Source: an uncultured Erysipelotrichaceae bacterium
Lineage (GTDB): Bacteria; Bacillota_I; Bacilli_A; RFN20; CAG-826
Direction of reading: 5' to 3'
Length of the DNA stretch: 62,998 nucleotides
Assembly: GCA_902769185.1 (NCBI GenBank)
Contig: CACXNV010000003.1
Span: 1 to 62,998, forward strand
The notes under the pieces are model-generated. The model had not been told where the DNA came from. It worked only from the letters and a program-made list of their open reading frames with translations, and did no database searches. Shown here one piece after another: positions 27,764 to 36,396 of this stretch (position 1 is the first letter of the stretch; every line of letters starts with the position of its first letter). Both the position numbers and the translations under genes were made by a program.

Positions 27764-28882
27764 ATGGATTATCCAGCTAATAAAAGTATCAAAAGACAAA
27801 TCATCTTAAATATCATTTATATAGTGATTGTTTTAGGTTTAACCGCTTTAGCGTTTTATTTTACTTTAAGAGGTAAAACTAGCGAAGTTCTTACTGATTT
27901 AAGACATGCTAATTGGGGATATATCATCGCGATACTTGGAGTGGTATTAGGCTGTATATTAGCAAGAAGTATATCCGTATATTCTTTAACTAGATTATTT
28001 GATAAGTCTTATTATTTCCATCGAGCGATAGCGATTGATCAAATTGGTAGCTTATATCGTATGGTGACTCCTGCCGGATTAGGGTCCCATGTGATGGAGA
28101 CATATATCTATCATAAACAAGGCATTAGAATGTCTAATGCATTAAGCATTTTAGCGATGTATACGATTGTGTATCAATTTGTTCTAATTATTTATGGACT
28201 AATTAGTATTATCGTTAAACATCAAATGATTTCTGATATTGGTTATATCTCTATTGGAAGTGGAAATATCTCTATTTGGTTACTTATTGGAATTGGTTTT
28301 GGTTTTAATATATTAACAATTGCCTTTGTCTATTTATTATCATTTTTTGAACCATTTTATAAATTAATTAAAGGACCAATCTATCTCTTATTATTTAAAT
28401 TACATTTAATCCGTGATTTAAAGGCTTCTAGAGAGCGTTTAGAAGATAGTAAAGTAAATTTCCGTAATAACTTAAAAAACCTCTTAAAACACGTAAAAAC
28501 ATTATTAATAGTAGCGGTTATGTTTTTTGTCTATATCACTATTTCTTATAGTGTTCCTTATATATGTGGATTAGCGGTTGGTAACTCTAGTATGACCGCA
28601 AATTATTGGGATAGTGTATTACTCTCTAATGTCCACCAAATGGCGACATGTGTAATTCCTATTCCTGGTAGTGCGGGTGTCTCTGAATTAGTGTTCTATA
28701 ATTTATTTTATAAATCAGGATTCTACGCTTCTGAAGATATCACTAGAGCCTCTTTATTACTTTGGAGAACTTTAATGTTTGTGATCCCTTTAATTATCGC
28801 TTTAATGTACACGCTTATCTATAGACCAAGAAAGAGAATTGTTAATTATGAAAATAACCAAAATCAAGATATTAAAGAATAA
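27764..28882 (+). CDS. Flippase-like membrane protein (lysylphosphatidylglycerol synthase TM-region family)
   Basis: This 372-residue protein has about eight membrane helices and the family blocks AIAIDQIGSLYRMVTPAGLG, VMETYIYHKQGI and the C-terminal IPIPGSAGVSELVFYNLFY. The family (membrane part of MprF, also called UPF0104) is thought to flip lipids. No aminoacyl-transfer domain is attached, so the LPG synthesis step itself is not present here. It overlaps recX by 35 bases. It may serve the envelope together with the polysaccharide genes, but it could equally be a housekeeping lipid protein. Confidence 0.8.
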   Translation: MDYPANKSIKRQIILNIIYIVIVLGLTALAFYFTLRGKTSEVLTDLRHANWGYIIAILGVVLGCILARSISVYSLTRLFDKSYYFHRAIAIDQIGSLYRMVTPAGLGSHVMETYIYHKQGIRMSNALSILAMYTIVYQFVLIIYGLISIIVKHQMISDIGYISIGSGNISIWLLIGIGFGFNILTIAFVYLLSFFEPFYKLIKGPIYLLLFKLHLIRDLKASRERLEDSKVNFRNNLKNLLKHVKTLLIVAVMFFVYITISYSVPYICGLAVGNSSMTANYWDSVLLSNVHQMATCVIPIPGSAGVSELVFYNLFYKSGFYASEDITRASLLLWRTLMFVIPLIIALMYTLIYRPRKRIVNYENNQNQDIKE

Positions 28883-29606
28883 GGTCAATATCTCTTTTGA
28901 TAATGCGAATAAATTATCTATAGATAAAGAAGTATTCACAAACTTCTATCTCTATGAAGGAAAAGAATTAAGCAAAGAAGAATATAAATCTATTTTAGAG
29001 CTTAATGACACTAATAAGTTATTACAGTACGCTTTAAAATTAAGAAGTAAGGCAATCTATAGTGAATATAAATTAAGAGAAAAGCTATATTCTAAAGAAG
29101 CTAGTAAAAGAAATGTTGATAAAGTAATTAAAATCTTAAAAGGATATGATCTTATAGATGATAAAGCCTACGCTAGCGATTTAGTGGAATATTATAACTC
29201 CTTAAATTATGGAGTGAATAAGATTAAAACTAAATTAGGTGATAAAGGGATATTTAAAGAAACGATTGATAAAATGAAGTTTCCTATTTCTATAGAAAAG
29301 AAAAAGGCAAATAATTTACTCCCTAAACTAGAAAAGAAATATGATAAATATAACGCTTCTAGTAAGAAGTCTCATATCTATAATGCTTATCTACTAGAAG
29401 GATATAGTATAGATTTAGCAAGTGAGATGATTAGTAAAATCAAATCACCTAATCAAAAAGATGAATTAGATAAATTAAAAAGTGATTATTTAAAAACTAA
29501 AACTAGATTAGAAAGAAAATATAAAGGTAAAGAATTAAAACAAAAGATATTATCTTCTTTATTAATCAAAGGTTATAAGATGAATGATATCTTAAAGGTC
29601 TTATAG
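28848..29606 (+). CDS. recX: RecX-like recombination regulator
   Basis: The protein has 252 residues from the ATG at 28848; the frame also opens 9 bases earlier, but the later start matches the family beginning. The centre has the RecX three-helix repeat: ALKLRSKAIYSEYKLREKL, VDKVIKILKGYDLIDDKAYA and VNKIKTKLGDKGI. RecX binds RecA and limits filament growth. The N-terminal 60 residues (KVNISFDNANKLSIDKEVF) are the extra beta segment found in Firmicutes RecX. It overlaps the flippase-like gene and precedes yhaM by 15 bases, an arrangement that suggests one operon. Confidence 0.8.
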   Translation: MKITKIKILKNKVNISFDNANKLSIDKEVFTNFYLYEGKELSKEEYKSILELNDTNKLLQYALKLRSKAIYSEYKLREKLYSKEASKRNVDKVIKILKGYDLIDDKAYASDLVEYYNSLNYGVNKIKTKLGDKGIFKETIDKMKFPISIEKKKANNLLPKLEKKYDKYNASSKKSHIYNAYLLEGYSIDLASEMISKIKSPNQKDELDKLKSDYLKTKTRLERKYKGKELKQKILSSLLIKGYKMNDILKVL

Positions 29607-29621
29607 GAGGAAATACAATAT

Positions 29622-30554
29622 ATGGTATTACTTAAAGATTTATTAGAAGGAGATCGAACCTCTATTCAAGCTTTAGTGGGTTCAGTATCTAACGGGACCA
29701 ATAAAAGTGGATCCCCTTATTTAAATGTAGAATTAAGAGATAATTCTGGATCTTTAGCTGCAAAAAAGTGGGAAGTGGACGGCAGTGATAAAGATATCTT
29801 TGTCGTAGGTAATATTGTGGAAGTGATGATTGAAGTTATTAAATATAATGATTCTCTACAAGGCAAGATCTTAGGAGCGAAGTTATTAGATTTAGATAAT
29901 ATTGATGTCACTAGATTTATTAAAGCTCCTCCAATTCCTAAAGAAGAATTAATATCTAGATTTAATAAACTTGTATCTTCTATTAAAAACAAAGACTGTA
30001 AAGCCTTATTAGATTATTTTATTAAGAAGTTTGGAGAAAAGATTTATGTGTCTCCTGCAGCAGCCTCAGTTCATCATGAATTCTCTAGCGGCTTATTAAT
30101 GCATTCAGTCTCTTTAGGAGAGCACGCAGATTATTTTGCGAAATATTATCCTGATATTAATAGAGACTTATTAGTAACAGGCGCCTTACTCCATGACTTT
30201 GGAAAGATGATTGAATTAGAAGGACCAGCGGTTTATCACTATTCATTAGAAGGCAAGTTACTTGGTCATATATCTATTATGTGTGGAGAACTTAGAATCG
30301 CCACTAAAGAATTAGGCTTAACTAGTGAAGTGCCTCTACTACTAGAACATATGGTGTTATCCCATCACGGACAATTAGAATTTGGCTCTCCTGTCCTTCC
30401 TCTTACTAAAGAAGCATTACTATTATCTATGATTGATAATTTAGATAGTAAGATGCTAGTGCTTGATAAAGCGTTCACTGATGTCGCTCCTGGAGAATTC
30501 TCTCAAAAAGTGTTCGCACTTGACGGCAGAATGTTCTATAAACCTAAAGAATAA
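29622..30554 (+). CDS. yhaM: YhaM-like 3'-5' exoribonuclease
   Basis: This 310-residue protein combines an N-terminal OB-fold (residues about 15-90, NVELRDNSGSLAAKKWEVDG) with a C-terminal HD domain: HHEFSSGLLMHSVSLGEHA, ALLHDFGKM and the late LSHHGQLEFGSPV. This order and length are those of YhaM of Bacillus, which trims RNA and single-stranded DNA from the 3' end. The ribosome site GGAGG lies 11 bases before the ATG. It is the last gene of the recX operon and is followed by a bidirectional terminator shared with the hinT operon. Confidence 0.88.
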   Translation: MVLLKDLLEGDRTSIQALVGSVSNGTNKSGSPYLNVELRDNSGSLAAKKWEVDGSDKDIFVVGNIVEVMIEVIKYNDSLQGKILGAKLLDLDNIDVTRFIKAPPIPKEELISRFNKLVSSIKNKDCKALLDYFIKKFGEKIYVSPAAASVHHEFSSGLLMHSVSLGEHADYFAKYYPDINRDLLVTGALLHDFGKMIELEGPAVYHYSLEGKLLGHISIMCGELRIATKELGLTSEVPLLLEHMVLSHHGQLEFGSPVLPLTKEALLLSMIDNLDSKMLVLDKAFTDVAPGEFSQKVFALDGRMFYKPKE

Positions 30555-30563
30555 CAAATAAAC

Positions 30564-30599
30564 GCTATTTTACTGCACAAAATAGGGTGTAAAATAGGC
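30564..30599. repeat. Hairpin-forming inverted repeat after yhaM
   Basis: GCTATTTTAC (30564-30573) and GTAAAATAGGC (30589-30599) pair with one bulged base, and CAC/GTG extends the stem inward. No T-run follows, so it may protect the 3' end of the yhaM mRNA rather than terminate. Confidence 0.4.
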
Positions 30600-30620
30600 A
30601 GTAAATCTAGTGATTATGCA

Positions 30621-30656
30621 GAAAAAAAGCAAGGACACCAGACACCCTTGCTCTTT
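30621..30656. terminator. Bidirectional terminator between yhaM and the hinT operon
   Basis: AGCAAGG (30628-30634) pairs with CCTTGCT (30646-30652). On the minus strand the stem is followed by seven T, and on the plus strand by CTTTT, so it can stop both convergent transcripts. Confidence 0.75.
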
Positions 30657-30658
30657 TA

Positions 30659-30784
30659 CTATTTTATGTTGATTGGACCGTAGACATTGCCATTTTTTAG
30701 GTTTTCCATTGATTTATCCATCGTCTTCAATGTTTTCTTAGAAACCTTCAATGTATCCTTCTTCTTTTTGTCTGATTTTGACAT
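30659..30784 (-). CDS. Small 41-residue basic protein downstream of hinT
   Basis: This minus-strand frame starts at 30784 and encodes 41 residues: a lysine-rich amphipathic N-terminal part (MSKSDKKKKDTLKVSKKTLK) and a more polar end (NGNVYGPINIK). It starts 2 bases after the hinT stop codon, has AAGGAATT in ribosome-site position inside the end of hinT, and is followed directly by a good terminator. These three signs make a real small gene likely. I do not recognise the family; the high lysine content suggests nucleic-acid or ribosome binding, but that is a guess. Confidence 0.6.
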   Translation of the reverse strand: MSKSDKKKKDTLKVSKKTLKTMDKSMENLKNGNVYGPINIK

Positions 30785-30786
30785 GA

Positions 30787-31197
30787 TTATAATTCCTTTT
30801 TAATTTCTTTTGCTAACGCTGGTAGATTAAGTCCTTCGGCGTTATTTTTCATCTCTAGGATAAATCCTTCTTCAGAGTTATAGCGAGGAATAACGTGGAC
30901 ATGGAAGTGCATCACTGTTTGTCCCGCTGCTGGATAGCAGTTAGTGAGTATATTCACTCCTCTAGCGCCTAGTAACTTTACTTCAACTTGACCAATCCTT
31001 TGAGCGACATCCATCACTTTATGCATTTCTTCTTGAGGAATAGTTAAGAAGTTGTCATAGTGTTTTTTTGAGACCACTAAAGTGTGGCCTTTAGTAACTT
31101 GAGATATATCTAAGAAGGCTAATACATCATTATCTTCATAGACTTTGTGACATGGGATTTCCCCATCAATGATTTTACAAAAGATATCTTTTTCCAT
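30787..31197 (-). CDS. hinT: HIT family nucleotide-binding protein
   Basis: This 136-residue protein starts MEKDIFCKIIDGEIPCHKVY and contains the histidine triad HFHVHVIPR near the C-terminus. HIT proteins of this type hydrolyse adenosine phosphoramidates and aminoacyl-adenylates in the cytoplasm. C7 lies at the usual position of the zinc-binding pair, but the second cysteine of that site is not obvious (C16 is the candidate). It is transcribed with the 41-residue ORF. A terminator for the upstream lipoprotein gene lies between, so hinT probably has its own promoter (TATAAT about 21 bases before the ATG on the minus strand). Confidence 0.9.
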   Translation of the reverse strand: MEKDIFCKIIDGEIPCHKVYEDNDVLAFLDISQVTKGHTLVVSKKHYDNFLTIPQEEMHKVMDVAQRIGQVEVKLLGARGVNILTNCYPAAGQTVMHFHVHVIPRYNSEEGFILEMKNNAEGLNLPALAKEIKKEL

Positions 31198-31237
31198 AAT
31201 ATTTCAAACCTCTATTTAATTATATATCCTTTTTATA

Positions 31238-31272
31238 AAATAAAAACCAGATACAATCTTATGTACCTGGTT
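31238..31272 (-). terminator. Terminator of the lipoprotein operon
   Basis: On the minus strand AACCAGGTACA and TGTATCTGGTT pair with one mismatch (31245-31255 with 31262-31272), followed by TTTATTTT. It lies 15 bases after the lipoprotein stop. Confidence 0.75.
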
Positions 31273-31286
31273 AATTATTTTGTTAA

Positions 31287-33284
31287 TTATTCAAATAAGT
31301 CTGGATAATTACTCTTGAAGTAATCATAGACACTTTGATCGTGATAGACGATGTCCATCTTCTTTAACCAATATTCTTTACTTAAAGAAGAATAGCTACC
31401 GGTTTCAGCGACTTTAGTGGTGACTTCGGAGATGACTTCATTTAAGAATTTTTGTCCACGGGTGTTAGCATAGCTACCTTCGGATTCAGAATTTCTTAAT
31501 TTGACGTCTTTAGCAGCTTCGATGACTTGGCAGATATAATATGCACTTCCATCGTCATAGACGATATCGCTTGTATATTCACTACCAGCGTAGCTTCCTT
31601 CAAATTTGAGGAAGTAGCTGCCGTTGATAGAGCAGATGTATTTGTTTTCTGCTTTAGCTTTTTCTTCTCTAACTTCCCAGACACCTTCTTTTTTGACATA
31701 TCTATCAGTGGCGGCTAAACCAGTGACATTGTCAAATTTAAGGATTTCATCAGTGGCGTCTTTTGCTTCTAACTTGTTATTAGCAACTGAGAGTTGGAAT
31801 AAGTTAGATTTGATGGTGCCGTTACTATCTAATGATGGTCCGCTCTTTTGGACGTACCACCCTTTAGTAATCGCTTCGACTTGGCTTAAGGAAATTCTTT
31901 CTTGATCGAATCCTTCTTCTGGAGAAACAGTGCCACTAGAAGTGAACTTATTTCTTAAAGAGGTATCGATTTCTTCAAAGCTTTCAGCACTTAAGAATTC
32001 ATCATAGTCTTCAACTAAATCACCGTAGGTGGTGTTTTCATAATATGCTTTTCCTTGTTTAATAGCATATTTGAAGGCGTCAGAACGAGATTCATGAATT
32101 CTATAGATGATTTGATCAGCGTCCCAATAATGTTCATCTGCTTCGCTTGTAACAGGGGTGACTGTTGCTGGGTCATAGACTTTTAATCCTTTGGAGATTT
32201 CTTCATACTTTTCAAAGACTTCTCTAAATGGGTTATTAACTTCATCAACATAAGCGAGGTAATCACCAGTTGGCGCTTTAGAATAGATTTCTCTGACTAA
32301 TTGTTTGACTAATAAGTCAGCGTTAATGTGGAAGGAAGAATATTTTTCGATTTTGATAACGTTGATTAATCTTGCTCTAGATTGTTTGACCGCGTTACTT
32401 TCTTCATCTAATAAATATTGTTCGACTAATAAATCGCTATAGATTTGTGGAACGATTTCTTTTTCAATATATTGATATTTTTCTGTTCCAGCAGTTTCGT
32501 CTTGTTCTAAACCGAAGTTTGATTGATAGAATTCTCTATGAAGAATTCCAGCAGAGAATGCTTCATCTTCTTCAACAGTGTAATCAATGATTAATGGCTT
32601 AACAGCTTTAACTTCTGCATCGGTGTATTTTTTCACACTTTGACCAGCTTCATATAAAGATTTAAGATAATCAGCTTCTTTAAAGAAATGTTTAGTGGTA
32701 TAGGAACTACCAGATACTTTGGAGAACATATTCTCAGCGATTCTTTTTTCAATATCATCGAATCTAGAAGTCATTCTGATGATTTCTGAACTGCATGGAA
32801 TAAAGGTCTTATCATTTTCAACTTTACTCCATTTGCTAGGATCAGCGTCATCATCATTAATATGTTCGCCTTTGTCGTTATAGGTCCAATAGACTTTATG
32901 AGCTCTAATGAACTTATAGAGTTTTTCTAAATCTTCAGTAGAAGCATTATTGCTTCTAGCAATTTTGGTTGCTTCTTTTAAGGTGACACTGGTGTCGCCA
33001 TCAGCAAGAGCAACTTTGTTATAAGCACCATAGACACTTTGAGCGTATCTATATAAGACTTTGTCTAAGGTCTTACTTGGAAGGTCTCCATCGTGAAGTT
33101 GATCCGCAATAATCTTAATAATATTGTTATGAATTTCTTCGGTCTCATCATCGATGGTGATAATTGGGTCATTGTAGTTTGATGGTAAAGATTTAACTTC
33201 ATCAGTGGAACTACCACAGGCAGTTAAGCCTAAGACGCCTAATAAGGATAAAACTGCTAATTTAGGAAATTTCTTATTTAACAT
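31287..33284 (-). CDS. Large lipoprotein of unknown function, translated with the PrsA-like protein
   Basis: The protein has 665 residues from the ATG at 33284, which has GGAGGAG 6 bases upstream; the longer frame above it has no signal peptide. The signal ends in LGLTAC with lipidated C23. The rest is mainly helical and acidic, without a family I recognise; it has overall likeness in size and composition to the PrsA-like protein encoded just upstream, whose gene it overlaps by 11 bases. Roles as a folding partner or second chaperone of the same kind are plausible, but no parvulin motif (HILV, GG) is visible. Confidence 0.7.
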   Translation of the reverse strand: MLNKKFPKLAVLSLLGVLGLTACGSSTDEVKSLPSNYNDPIITIDDETEEIHNNIIKIIADQLHDGDLPSKTLDKVLYRYAQSVYGAYNKVALADGDTSVTLKEATKIARSNNASTEDLEKLYKFIRAHKVYWTYNDKGEHINDDDADPSKWSKVENDKTFIPCSSEIIRMTSRFDDIEKRIAENMFSKVSGSSYTTKHFFKEADYLKSLYEAGQSVKKYTDAEVKAVKPLIIDYTVEEDEAFSAGILHREFYQSNFGLEQDETAGTEKYQYIEKEIVPQIYSDLLVEQYLLDEESNAVKQSRARLINVIKIEKYSSFHINADLLVKQLVREIYSKAPTGDYLAYVDEVNNPFREVFEKYEEISKGLKVYDPATVTPVTSEADEHYWDADQIIYRIHESRSDAFKYAIKQGKAYYENTTYGDLVEDYDEFLSAESFEEIDTSLRNKFTSSGTVSPEEGFDQERISLSQVEAITKGWYVQKSGPSLDSNGTIKSNLFQLSVANNKLEAKDATDEILKFDNVTGLAATDRYVKKEGVWEVREEKAKAENKYICSINGSYFLKFEGSYAGSEYTSDIVYDDGSAYYICQVIEAAKDVKLRNSESEGSYANTRGQKFLNEVISEVTTKVAETGSYSSLSKEYWLKKMDIVYHDQSVYDYFKSNYPDLFE

Positions 33285-35382
33285 AGCACTCTCCTCCTTC
33301 TTTCCATAAGTCTTCATTACCTTTCTTGAATGAGAAGGCACATGTGGTTGGAACAAATGCATCTTTATACATACCTTCATCGCTTCTTAATTCGTTTTGA
33401 TTAATTAATTGCATGAGGTATTCAGTCCATGCTTTATTAATGGATTCTTCTTGAGAGAGTTTTGCACTTTCTCTAAGTTGGCTAATAGTTCTTTCGATAT
33501 TAGCTCTGATAACAGATTTACCTTCAACTTCATCAGAGAAGTGGATTCTATTTTTTAAGGCTCCACCTTCTAATGGGTAGTTAAGTAAGGTTTCATATAG
33601 ACGATAGTCATAAGCAGCATCGAAGTTGCTTGATTTAACGTCATTCTTGATAGTGTTTACACGATTTGTATAATAGGAGCTATCATTAACATTTTTAATG
33701 TTAACATATGTTTCATGATCATGATCATAATCTTTATCGGTTGGGATTTGAGCGGTGTAGTAATAATCCTCTAAAGATGTATGTGTCTTTAAGACAGATG
33801 CATCTGGATCAATAGAACCATCAGCTTTATAAACAACTTTTTCATAAGCTTTCTTATTAGTGTTTTCAAAGACTGATTTTCTCATTACCATGAAGTGGAT
33901 ACCAGCAGTACTTCTAACACCGATAACAACGTTACCATTGGTGTCACATAATACTTTCTTTGCAAATGCTGGATCACCTAATTTGCCTTCTTGGAAGTTA
34001 TTACTTTGTAACTTTAAGATATCTTCGTTATCAAAGTCATAAGTTTCGGTAGCAATTTTGTCATCACCAGTACTCACAGAGTCTTGTTTTAACAATTCAT
34101 TTGTAATAACAAATGGTGAACGGAAGTTTAAGAAAGCATTGAATAAAACGTTTCTTGGTAAGGAAGCTTGGCTACCTTCTGGAGAGAATGTACCAATCTT
34201 ATCTTCTTTAGCCATTAAACCAATTTGTCTAAAGACATCAAATGGAATAGCTGGTAAAGCAGTTTGTGGATTTTCTAAGTGAACGTTAACTTCTTCTAAC
34301 ATTGTTTCTTTAATTAAATCGACAACGTTTTCTTTAGTTTCCACTCTATATTCCACTCCAGTAACTGGATCAACTTCTGCCATGGTCTTTGTGACGATTT
34401 CAGCGTTTGAATCAATACCAAAAGCTTTATAGATGTTATCGTTAACATTAGCGGTTTCGGTGTTATTAGCACTTAAGATAGCGTCATAAGCATAAGTACC
34501 TAATTTGAATTCGTTATAGAATGAAGTTCTGGTGCTCATTAATTCGACATCACCATATTCACTGCTAGAAGTATCATCAGATAATTTAGCAGTTTCTTCG
34601 AAACTATATTGTCCGTCAACTAAGTGTCTGACAATATCCCATAATTTCTCAGCTTCTGATTCTGAGATTGTAGCGTGACTATAATCACCAGCATCAGCGC
34701 TTAATTTCACTAAGATGTGAATAACGTGATATGGGAAGACTGGTTCAACATTTTCAGTATCTGGTTCAATTTCTGTCCAGTCTTTAGTTAAACCGGTTGT
34801 TTGATCTGTAGTAGCAGACACTCCGATATATTCTTGTCTTAAGCCAACAACAGTGTCATCTTCACTTGTTTCAAAGTGCTTTTTGAAATACCAATCAGTC
34901 ATCGCCTCTTTTTCTAATTCGTAGACGTATTTTAATCTGAGGTTTTCTTCGGAATCGACATTGTTATTTTCTAAAATCTTTGCCCATTCATCCTCTGGTT
35001 CAGTGCCATTATTGGTGGCATTATCATTAGCGGTTTGTCTAGCTGCTTTGACTTTATCAGCGGCTTCTGACTTAATTCTGTTAAACTTTTTGAGATCAGG
35101 TTCTTTTGGATTCTCATCTGCGGCAAGTTTTGGATATTCGTATCTGATTAAAGATTCAAGGATGGCATTATAGTATTTGGTTGTACCATCTTTTCCTTCT
35201 CCAAATTCGCGATACAATTCATCCACATTGATTTCAATACGGTCAGTTGAACTGTTATAACCGATAAAATCAACAACAGATTTGTCACTTGGGGTAACTG
35301 TTGCTGCGTCTCCACAGCTAGTTAACGCAAGAGCGCCGATGAAACTAGTAACTAAACCGATAGATAGCTTACTTTTTTTCAT
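33274..35382 (-). CDS. PrsA-like lipoprotein with parvulin-like region
   Basis: The protein has 702 residues. Signal peptide with lipobox ALTSC, lipidated C23; GGAGA ribosome site before the ATG. A SurA/PrsA-type N-terminal helical region is followed by a parvulin-like segment: FPYHVIHILVKLSADAGDYS, then EAEKLWDIVRHLVDGQYSFEETAKLSDD and a GDVEL remnant of the usual GGDLG. PrsA lipoproteins help secreted proteins fold outside the membrane. At 702 residues it is more than twice the usual PrsA length. Because glycines of the loop are altered, it may be a chaperone without isomerase activity. It could help fold the large secreted protease and lipoproteins coded nearby. Confidence 0.68.
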   Translation of the reverse strand: MKKSKLSIGLVTSFIGALALTSCGDAATVTPSDKSVVDFIGYNSSTDRIEINVDELYREFGEGKDGTTKYYNAILESLIRYEYPKLAADENPKEPDLKKFNRIKSEAADKVKAARQTANDNATNNGTEPEDEWAKILENNNVDSEENLRLKYVYELEKEAMTDWYFKKHFETSEDDTVVGLRQEYIGVSATTDQTTGLTKDWTEIEPDTENVEPVFPYHVIHILVKLSADAGDYSHATISESEAEKLWDIVRHLVDGQYSFEETAKLSDDTSSSEYGDVELMSTRTSFYNEFKLGTYAYDAILSANNTETANVNDNIYKAFGIDSNAEIVTKTMAEVDPVTGVEYRVETKENVVDLIKETMLEEVNVHLENPQTALPAIPFDVFRQIGLMAKEDKIGTFSPEGSQASLPRNVLFNAFLNFRSPFVITNELLKQDSVSTGDDKIATETYDFDNEDILKLQSNNFQEGKLGDPAFAKKVLCDTNGNVVIGVRSTAGIHFMVMRKSVFENTNKKAYEKVVYKADGSIDPDASVLKTHTSLEDYYYTAQIPTDKDYDHDHETYVNIKNVNDSSYYTNRVNTIKNDVKSSNFDAAYDYRLYETLLNYPLEGGALKNRIHFSDEVEGKSVIRANIERTISQLRESAKLSQEESINKAWTEYLMQLINQNELRSDEGMYKDAFVPTTCAFSFKKGNEDLWKEGGECYVK

Positions 35383-35521
35383 CTAATTGTTTCTCCTTTT
35401 TGAATACATAGCGAATATATTTTATATATCTTCGATTTTGCGCGCAATAATAATTTTAATTATTTGTCATGTGAGTATATACGCAAGAAACTCATTATTT
35501 ACAATTTTATTACTATATCGT

Positions 35522-35550
35522 TTGCATATTATTTTGCTAAAAATTACAAT
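35522..35550 (+). promoter_or_regulatory. Promoter of the suf operon
   Basis: TTGCAT (35522-35527) and TACAAT (35545-35550) are exactly 17 bases apart, upstream of sufC. It is the best housekeeping promoter match in this part of the window. No clear regulator site is seen next to it. Confidence 0.7.
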
Positions 35551-35572
35551 ATTTCAGCATTGAGGTATGAGC

Positions 35573-36394
35573 ATGGCAACTTTAAAAATTAATGACCTAC
35601 ATGTCCAAGTTGAAGGAAAAGAAATCCTTAAAGGTGTCTCTTTTAGCATGTCGGAAGGAGAAACAGTAGCCTTATTAGGACCAAACGGACACGGTAAGTC
35701 CACATTATTTAACGCGATTATGGGTCATCCTAGATATAAGATTACTCAAGGTAGTATTTATTTAGATGACTTAGATTTGACAAATTTATCCACAGATGAA
35801 CGTGCTAGAGCGGGTTTATTTTTAGGATTACAAAATCCTGCTGAAGTTCCAGGAGTCATTAATAGTGATTTCTTAAGAGCCGCAGTTAACGCGACTAGCA
35901 AAGAAAGAATTTCAACTTATAAATTTTATAAGTTACTTGATAATGCCACTAAAGAATTAAAGATGCCATTTGATTTAGCCACTAGAAGTTTAAACGAAGG
36001 ATTTTCTGGTGGAGAAAAGAAAAGAAATGAAATACTCCAATTGATGTTATTAAATCCTAAAATCGCCATGCTTGATGAAATTGATTCTGGCTTAGATGTT
36101 GATGCGATTCAAACTGTCGCTGATGTGATCAATAAATTAGAGGCTCAAGGCAAGGGATTTTTAGTCATTTCTCACTATGCCAGATTGTTTGATTTAATTA
36201 AACCTACAAGAGTGATTGTCATAGTGAACGGAAAAATCGTTCTAGATGGTGATCCAAGTTTAATTAAAAGAATCGATCAAACTGGGTATGAATTTATTAA
36301 AACTGAACTCGGAATTAGTATCGAAAAAGAAGAAAGCAAAATGAATGAGGTCTCTATTGGTAGTTGCGCTGTTAGAGAGTCAATTAAAAAATAA
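35573..36394 (+). CDS. sufC: Fe-S assembly ATPase SufC
   Basis: This 273-residue ABC-type ATPase starts at the second ATG (35573), because the GAGG site at 35562-35565 fits it and is too close to the ATG at 35567. Walker A GPNGHGKST is at residues 36-44, the signature reads FSGGEKKRNEI and Walker B is IAMLDEIDSGLD. SufC drives the SufB-SufD scaffold that builds Fe-S clusters in the cytoplasm. The C-terminus carries about 25 extra residues (EKEESKMNEVSIGSCAVRES) beyond the usual end. It is first in the operon sufC-D-S-U-B, the Firmicutes order. Confidence 0.95.
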   Translation: MATLKINDLHVQVEGKEILKGVSFSMSEGETVALLGPNGHGKSTLFNAIMGHPRYKITQGSIYLDDLDLTNLSTDERARAGLFLGLQNPAEVPGVINSDFLRAAVNATSKERISTYKFYKLLDNATKELKMPFDLATRSLNEGFSGGEKKRNEILQLMLLNPKIAMLDEIDSGLDVDAIQTVADVINKLEAQGKGFLVISHYARLFDLIKPTRVIVIVNGKIVLDGDPSLIKRIDQTGYEFIKTELGISIEKEESKMNEVSIGSCAVRESIKK

Positions 36395-36396
36395 GT

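Noticed and set aside
31527-31905. Plus-strand frames within the lipoprotein gene
   Set aside because: They are antisense shadows of the well-supported minus-strand lipoprotein gene with SD and signal peptide.
33285-33380. Longer N-terminus of the 31287 lipoprotein gene
   Set aside because: It lies inside the upstream PrsA-like gene; the SD and the signal peptide both support the start at 33284.
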